Part shown: piece by piece, positions 33,522 to 36,726 of the stretch
How positions within the stretch are numbered: the stretch's first letter is position 1
Layout of the letters: every line of letters begins with the position of its first letter
Assembly: GCA_021775805.1 (NCBI GenBank)
Contig: JAJFHD010000017.1
Span: forward strand, 67,142 to 103,867
Reading direction: 5' to 3'
Source: Alphaproteobacteria bacterium
GTDB lineage: Bacteria > Pseudomonadota > Alphaproteobacteria > Rhizobiales > JAJFHC01
DNA length: 36,726 bases
Program-made: the position numbers and the translations under genes
Notes under the pieces: generated by a model
What the model saw: the letters and a program-made list of their open reading frames with translations, nothing else
Database searches by the model: none
What the model was told of the DNA's origin: nothing

Positions 33522-34505
33522 TTGGCCCTTCCCACATTACTGCAAAATCTGCGGCTGCCGATCGTCGGCGCACCACTCTTCATCGTCTCGAACCCGGATC
33601 TGGTCATTGCCCAATGCACAGCCGGCATCGTCGGATCCTTCCCTGCCCTCAATGCCCGAGAGTCCGATGGCGAACCGGTCATGCTGGACGCCTGGCTGAA
33701 GACCATCACCGAAGCGCTCGACCGTTACAACCAGGCCAACCCGGACCGGCCGGCGGCACCGTTCGCGGTCAACCAGATCGTCCACCGTTCGAACGTCCGT
33801 CTGAAACGCGACATCGACATCTGCGTGAAATGGCAGGTACCGGTCATGATTACATCGCTGGGCGCGCGTGAGGACATCAATGCGGCCGCCCATTCCTATG
33901 GCGGCATTACGCTCCATGACGTAATCAACAACCGGTTTGCCCACAAGGCGATCGAGAAGGGCGCCGACGGGCTGATCGCCGTCGCGGCCGGTGCCGGCGG
34001 GCATGCCGGTACGCTGTCGCCGTTTGCGCTGGTCCAGGAAATCCGAAGCTGGTTCGACGGACCGTTGTTGCTGTCCGGCACCATCGCCACCGGCGACGCT
34101 GTGCTCGGGGCCCAGGCCATGGGTGCCGACCTCGCCTATATCGGATCGGCCTTTATCGCCACCCACGAGGCCAATGCGGCGGCGGCCTACAAACAGATGA
34201 TAGCGGACTGTCATGCCGACGACATTGTCTACACCAACTATTTCACCGGTGTGCTCGGCAACTATCTCAAACCGTCAATCCGTGCCAACGATCTGGACCC
34301 CGACAACCTGCCGGTCAGCGATCCCTCGAAGATGAATTTCTCGACCGGGTCGTCGAAACCGAAAAGCTGGAAGGAAATCTGGAGCGCCGGCCAGGGCATT
34401 GGGGCGGTGAAGGAAGTGGTTGGAGCGACCGAGCTGATCGGCCGGCTGGAAAAGGAGTATCTGGCTGCGCGGGAACGGCTGTCGCTCCCCTTGCCGGCCG
34501 GGTGA
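33522..34505 (+). CDS. Nitronate monooxygenase-like flavoprotein (2-nitropropane dioxygenase family)
   Basis: This 327-residue FMN-dependent TIM-barrel protein starts LPIVGAPLFIVSNPDLV, has the catalytic region AAGAGGHAGTLSPFALV (about 155-171) and the FMN-phosphate region SGTIATGDAVLGAQAMGADLAYIGS. Family members oxidise alkyl nitronates or reduce unsaturated CoA esters. The start is a TTG at 33522 with CAGGA about ten bases upstream. It lies close to a medium-chain dehydrogenase gene (51 bases), so they may be one operon. Confidence 0.9.
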   Translation: MALPTLLQNLRLPIVGAPLFIVSNPDLVIAQCTAGIVGSFPALNARESDGEPVMLDAWLKTITEALDRYNQANPDRPAAPFAVNQIVHRSNVRLKRDIDICVKWQVPVMITSLGAREDINAAAHSYGGITLHDVINNRFAHKAIEKGADGLIAVAAGAGGHAGTLSPFALVQEIRSWFDGPLLLSGTIATGDAVLGAQAMGADLAYIGSAFIATHEANAAAAYKQMIADCHADDIVYTNYFTGVLGNYLKPSIRANDLDPDNLPVSDPSKMNFSTGSSKPKSWKEIWSAGQGIGAVKEVVGATELIGRLEKEYLAARERLSLPLPAG

Positions 34506-34555
34506 ATGCGGCATCTGCCGTTGTTCGAAGTCAACCGAGAAATCGTGAGGTAGTT

Positions 34556-35668
34556 ATGTCTGTTCCGGATCGGATGTGTGCCGTTTTGCTAACCGGACAC
34601 GGCGGGCTGGAGAAGCTCGAGTACCGCACCGATGTTCCGGTACCGGCGCCAGAACCCCATGAAGTCCTGATCGCGGTTTCAGCCGCAGGAGTAAACAACA
34701 CGGACATCAATACCCGGATCGGCTGGTACGACCAGTCAGTCACCTCGGGTACGACGGACGATGGCAGCATCGAAGACGACGAGGAACGGCGCGGCGGCTG
34801 GACCGACGGCCTCGAGTTTCCGCGCATCCAGGGTGCCGATGCGGTGGGTCATATCGTTGCCGTAGGCCGTGACACGGATCCGGCGAGAATTGGCGAGCAC
34901 GTCATCGTTGCGCCCTACTTTCATAAAACGGAGAATGAAACCGGTCACGGCGAAGCAGGTTTCCTGGGCAGCGAACATGACGGCGCGTTTGCCCAGTTTG
35001 TAGCGGTTCCCGGCGCCAATGCGATCACGATCGCCCCGGAGGTCCGGATCGCCGACACCGCGCTGGCGACCCTGCCCTGTTCCGGCGGCACCGCCATGAA
35101 CATGGTTCTGATGGCCGCCATCAAAAGAGACGATGTCGTGCTTGTGACCGGCGCATCGGGCGGTGTCGGCGTCTTTCTGGTTCAGATCGCTAAACATCTG
35201 GGCGCGCGTGTGATCGCCCTTGCCGGCGCCTCCAAGACCGATGCCGTGCTGGAGCTCGGCGCCGATGCCGTTGTCGCCAGAGAGACCGACGACCTGGAAC
35301 GCGACGTACGCGACGCAACCGGTGGCTTGCCGCTTTCCGTTGTAGCCGACGTCGTCGGAGGTGAACGGTTCCCGCAATATCTTTCGCTGCTCGGCAGAGG
35401 AGGTCGCTACGTGACGGCAGGCGCGATTGCCGGCCCGCTGGTAACACTTGACCTCAGGACATTATATCTCAAGAGCCTGGCGTTTTACGGATCGAGCGTT
35501 TATCGGCCCGATACCATTCCTACCCTCGTGCGCATTGTCGAGGAAGGCGGTATCGCACCGATCACGGCGGCGACGTATCCGTTGTCAGAAATTCGCGGCG
35601 CCCAAACGGCTTTCCTGGAGAAGGCGCACGTGGGAAGCCTGGTTCTGTTGCCACCTGCCGTCACGTAG
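34556..35668 (+). CDS. Medium-chain dehydrogenase/reductase (alcohol dehydrogenase/quinone oxidoreductase type)
   Basis: This 370-residue MDR protein has the GroES-like domain (VLIAVSAAGVNNTDIN, then FPRIQGADAVGHIVAVG) and the NAD(P) Rossmann motif VTGASGGVGVFLVQIAKHLGA (about 200-220). The catalytic-zinc cysteine of classic alcohol dehydrogenases is not evident; the position reads NNTD, as in quinone oxidoreductases and enoyl reductases. An acidic insertion, SIEDDEERRGG, follows. ATG 34556 has GAGG five to six bases before it and is preferred over the frame extension to 34502. The substrate is unknown. Confidence 0.92.
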   Translation: MSVPDRMCAVLLTGHGGLEKLEYRTDVPVPAPEPHEVLIAVSAAGVNNTDINTRIGWYDQSVTSGTTDDGSIEDDEERRGGWTDGLEFPRIQGADAVGHIVAVGRDTDPARIGEHVIVAPYFHKTENETGHGEAGFLGSEHDGAFAQFVAVPGANAITIAPEVRIADTALATLPCSGGTAMNMVLMAAIKRDDVVLVTGASGGVGVFLVQIAKHLGARVIALAGASKTDAVLELGADAVVARETDDLERDVRDATGGLPLSVVADVVGGERFPQYLSLLGRGGRYVTAGAIAGPLVTLDLRTLYLKSLAFYGSSVYRPDTIPTLVRIVEEGGIAPITAATYPLSEIRGAQTAFLEKAHVGSLVLLPPAVT

Positions 35669-35708
35669 TACATCCGGTGAGGCGCCGGCACCAGCCTCCC
35701 TTCAGGCC

Positions 35709-35741
35709 ATCCGGATCAGGGAAAACCCTTTCGATCCGGAT
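35709..35741. terminator. Long stem-loop between convergent genes
   Basis: ATCCGGATC (35709-35717) pairs with GATCCGGAT (35733-35741). Inside, AGGG (35718-35721) pairs with CCCT (35726-35729) around AAAA, leaving a three-base bulge. The 33-base structure covers the last codons and stop of the TerB-like gene and lies 41 bases past the dehydrogenase stop. It may serve both directions, although neither side has a U-tract. Confidence 0.6.
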
Positions 35742-36183
35742 TGAAGACGGCATTCTGCAGTTCGACCACCGATTCCTCCATCTTTGCCAGAGCTTCCATC
35801 GCCCGGACCGTCTCCGGGCCAACATTGAGAAGTGCGGCGGCCTTGGCGACTGCCTGTTGTTCCTCGGGAGGATAGTGCCCGTCGCCGCGCGAGGTTCTGA
35901 TCGCGTCGTAAATCAGAAGCCGGGCGTGACGTTCGTCAAGATGCGGCCGGATCAGGGCGACCACGACTGCCACCCGGTGCTGTTGCCAGGCGAATTCGTT
36001 CCACGAGTCCATGATAACGTCGGTAACGCCTCTTTCACCGGCTTCGGTAAAAAGCTGCTCGCGTTCACTCAACGACAGGTCGCCGTCGGCACTGGCGATG
36101 ACCTGAACCGCCTTGCCGTAAAGATCGAGTGTCTCCTCGGGAAGATCGAGGGCAAATATGCTCTGTCGGCTGAGATTGTTCAT
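35716..36183 (-). CDS. TerB-like (tellurite-resistance domain) protein
   Basis: This 155-residue helical protein has the TerB-like pattern: VQVIASADGDLSLSEREQLF near residues 26-45 (an acidic, calcium-type loop), and a later repeat YPPEEQQAVAKAAALLNV. AGGG precedes ATG 36183. TerB-domain proteins are linked to stress and envelope processes, but the biochemical role is unclear. It is followed upstream on the same strand by a patatin gene, 29 bases away. Confidence 0.75.
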   Translation of the reverse strand: MNNLSRQSIFALDLPEETLDLYGKAVQVIASADGDLSLSEREQLFTEAGERGVTDVIMDSWNEFAWQQHRVAVVVALIRPHLDERHARLLIYDAIRTSRGDGHYPPEEQQAVAKAAALLNVGPETVRAMEALAKMEESVVELQNAVFNPDRKGFP

Positions 36184-36212
36184 GTCGTCCCTATGCCTCT
36201 CCTGACCAGACT

Positions 36213-36726
36213 TTAGACCGTATCGGGGCGATTGCCCGCCAGCACGCCTTGTGATGCCTCAAGGACTTTCATCGCGTGCTCGTAACCGATTGCCACTGCC
36301 TGATCAAACGCCTTCCAGTCCCGGATTTCGATGCCGCCGAGCGGCGGTTCGATAACGATGTCGGCGCGTGCGACCTGTTCTCTTTCCTGAGCGGACCCGG
36401 TAACCGTTGCCGATCTCATCAATATGCTGATGATCGGAGGACGGACCAGGGTTCTGAGGAACGAGCCCTGCATGCCCAACAAGGTCTCCGGCAACAAGGC
36501 CAGGTCGCGGGCGACGTTGACGGCCACGATCGGGCCGCGATGCAGGGCCCTCATGATGTCTATGGGAAGGTTGTTCAGCACCGCGCCGTCGACCAGGACA
36601 CCGTGTTCGGTCACCACAGGCGGAATGATACCGGGCAACGCGAGACTGGCACGCAGGGCGTCGCACACTGGTCCGCGACCATGAATGTGTTCCTCGCCGG
36701 TGGTCAGATTGGACGAGACGCAGAAG
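36213..36726 (-). CDS. Patatin-like phospholipase, N-terminus cut by window edge
   Basis: About 170 C-terminal residues are visible, continuing past the right edge. SSNLTTGEEHIHGRGPVCDALRASLALPGIIPPV matches the bacterial patatin family (RssA/YlbK type; here broken at SNLTTGE and ALRASLALPGIIPPV). The catalytic aspartate is in VDGAVLNNLP. The GxSxG serine motif lies outside the window. It would be an acyl hydrolase acting on lipids. It precedes the TerB-like gene in the same operon. Confidence 0.9.
   Translation of the reverse strand, partial: FCVSSNLTTGEEHIHGRGPVCDALRASLALPGIIPPVVTEHGVLVDGAVLNNLPIDIMRALHRGPIVAVNVARDLALLPETLLGMQGSFLRTLVRPPIISILMRSATVTGSAQEREQVARADIVIEPPLGGIEIRDWKAFDQAVAIGYEHAMKVLEASQGVLAGNRPDTV

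Noticed and set aside
1..36726. CRISPR arrays, tRNA or rRNA genes, and intact insertion sequences
   Set aside because: I saw no regularly spaced repeats, no tRNA-like cloverleaf with CCA or TTCGA-type arm in the gaps, and no transposase frame.

Overview
The window looks like a chromosomal segment of a fairly GC-rich alphaproteobacterium, possibly a free-living marine or soil Rhodospirillales/Rhizobiales-type organism. The basis is protein-family style, a tripartite tricarboxylate transporter, an ATP-type PEP carboxykinase, many TTG/GTG starts and clear GGAG-type ribosome binding sites. I cannot name a species from sequence alone. No rRNA, tRNA, CRISPR array or intact insertion sequence was seen.

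Layout. (1) 1-3530: a LysR-type regulator cut by the left edge, divergent from a glutathione S-transferase-like gene plus a DUF4242 gene, then a membrane ferric-reductase-like flavoprotein. (2) 3768-13627, minus strand: one continuous run read tctC-tctB-tctA-gntR-oxc-frc-formyltransferase-fhs, ending in a perfect hairpin followed by a U-rich tract. (3) 13628-13955: a divergent control region with two perfect copies of a 10-bp palindrome plus half-sites. (4) 13956-19401, plus strand: a two-subunit succinyl-CoA-synthetase-like acid-CoA ligase, a small membrane protein, PEP carboxykinase with an unusual membrane-helix N-terminal extension, and a ketopantoate-reductase-family protein. (5) 19419-27865, minus strand: a LysE-type exporter, an exported thioredoxin-fold/DUF255 protein with a DsbD-like tail, and a five-gene peptide/nickel-type ABC transporter. 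(6) 28062-36726: a GNAT acetyltransferase, a TauE/SafE permease, a small conserved protein, an ArsR regulator, a threonine dehydratase-like enzyme, an arsenic-type aquaporin, an IclR remnant, a ureohydrolase, a nitronate monooxygenase-like protein, a medium-chain dehydrogenase, a TerB-like protein and a patatin cut by the right edge.

The most interesting part is 3.8-19.4 kb, which reads as an oxalate utilisation island. TctABC would import oxalate. Frc, and perhaps the divergent ligase, would make oxalyl-CoA. Oxc decarboxylates it to formyl-CoA. The stand-alone relative of the 10-formyl-THF dehydrogenase hydrolase domain and Fhs link the formyl unit to tetrahydrofolate. The PanE-family protein is a candidate oxalyl-CoA reductase giving glyoxylate, and PckA would feed gluconeogenesis. 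Two parts could be new: a succinyl-CoA-synthetase-type ligase whose substrate-site motifs are altered (candidate oxalate-CoA ligase), and a candidate formyl-CoA:THF formyltransferase. Both are inference from motifs and context.
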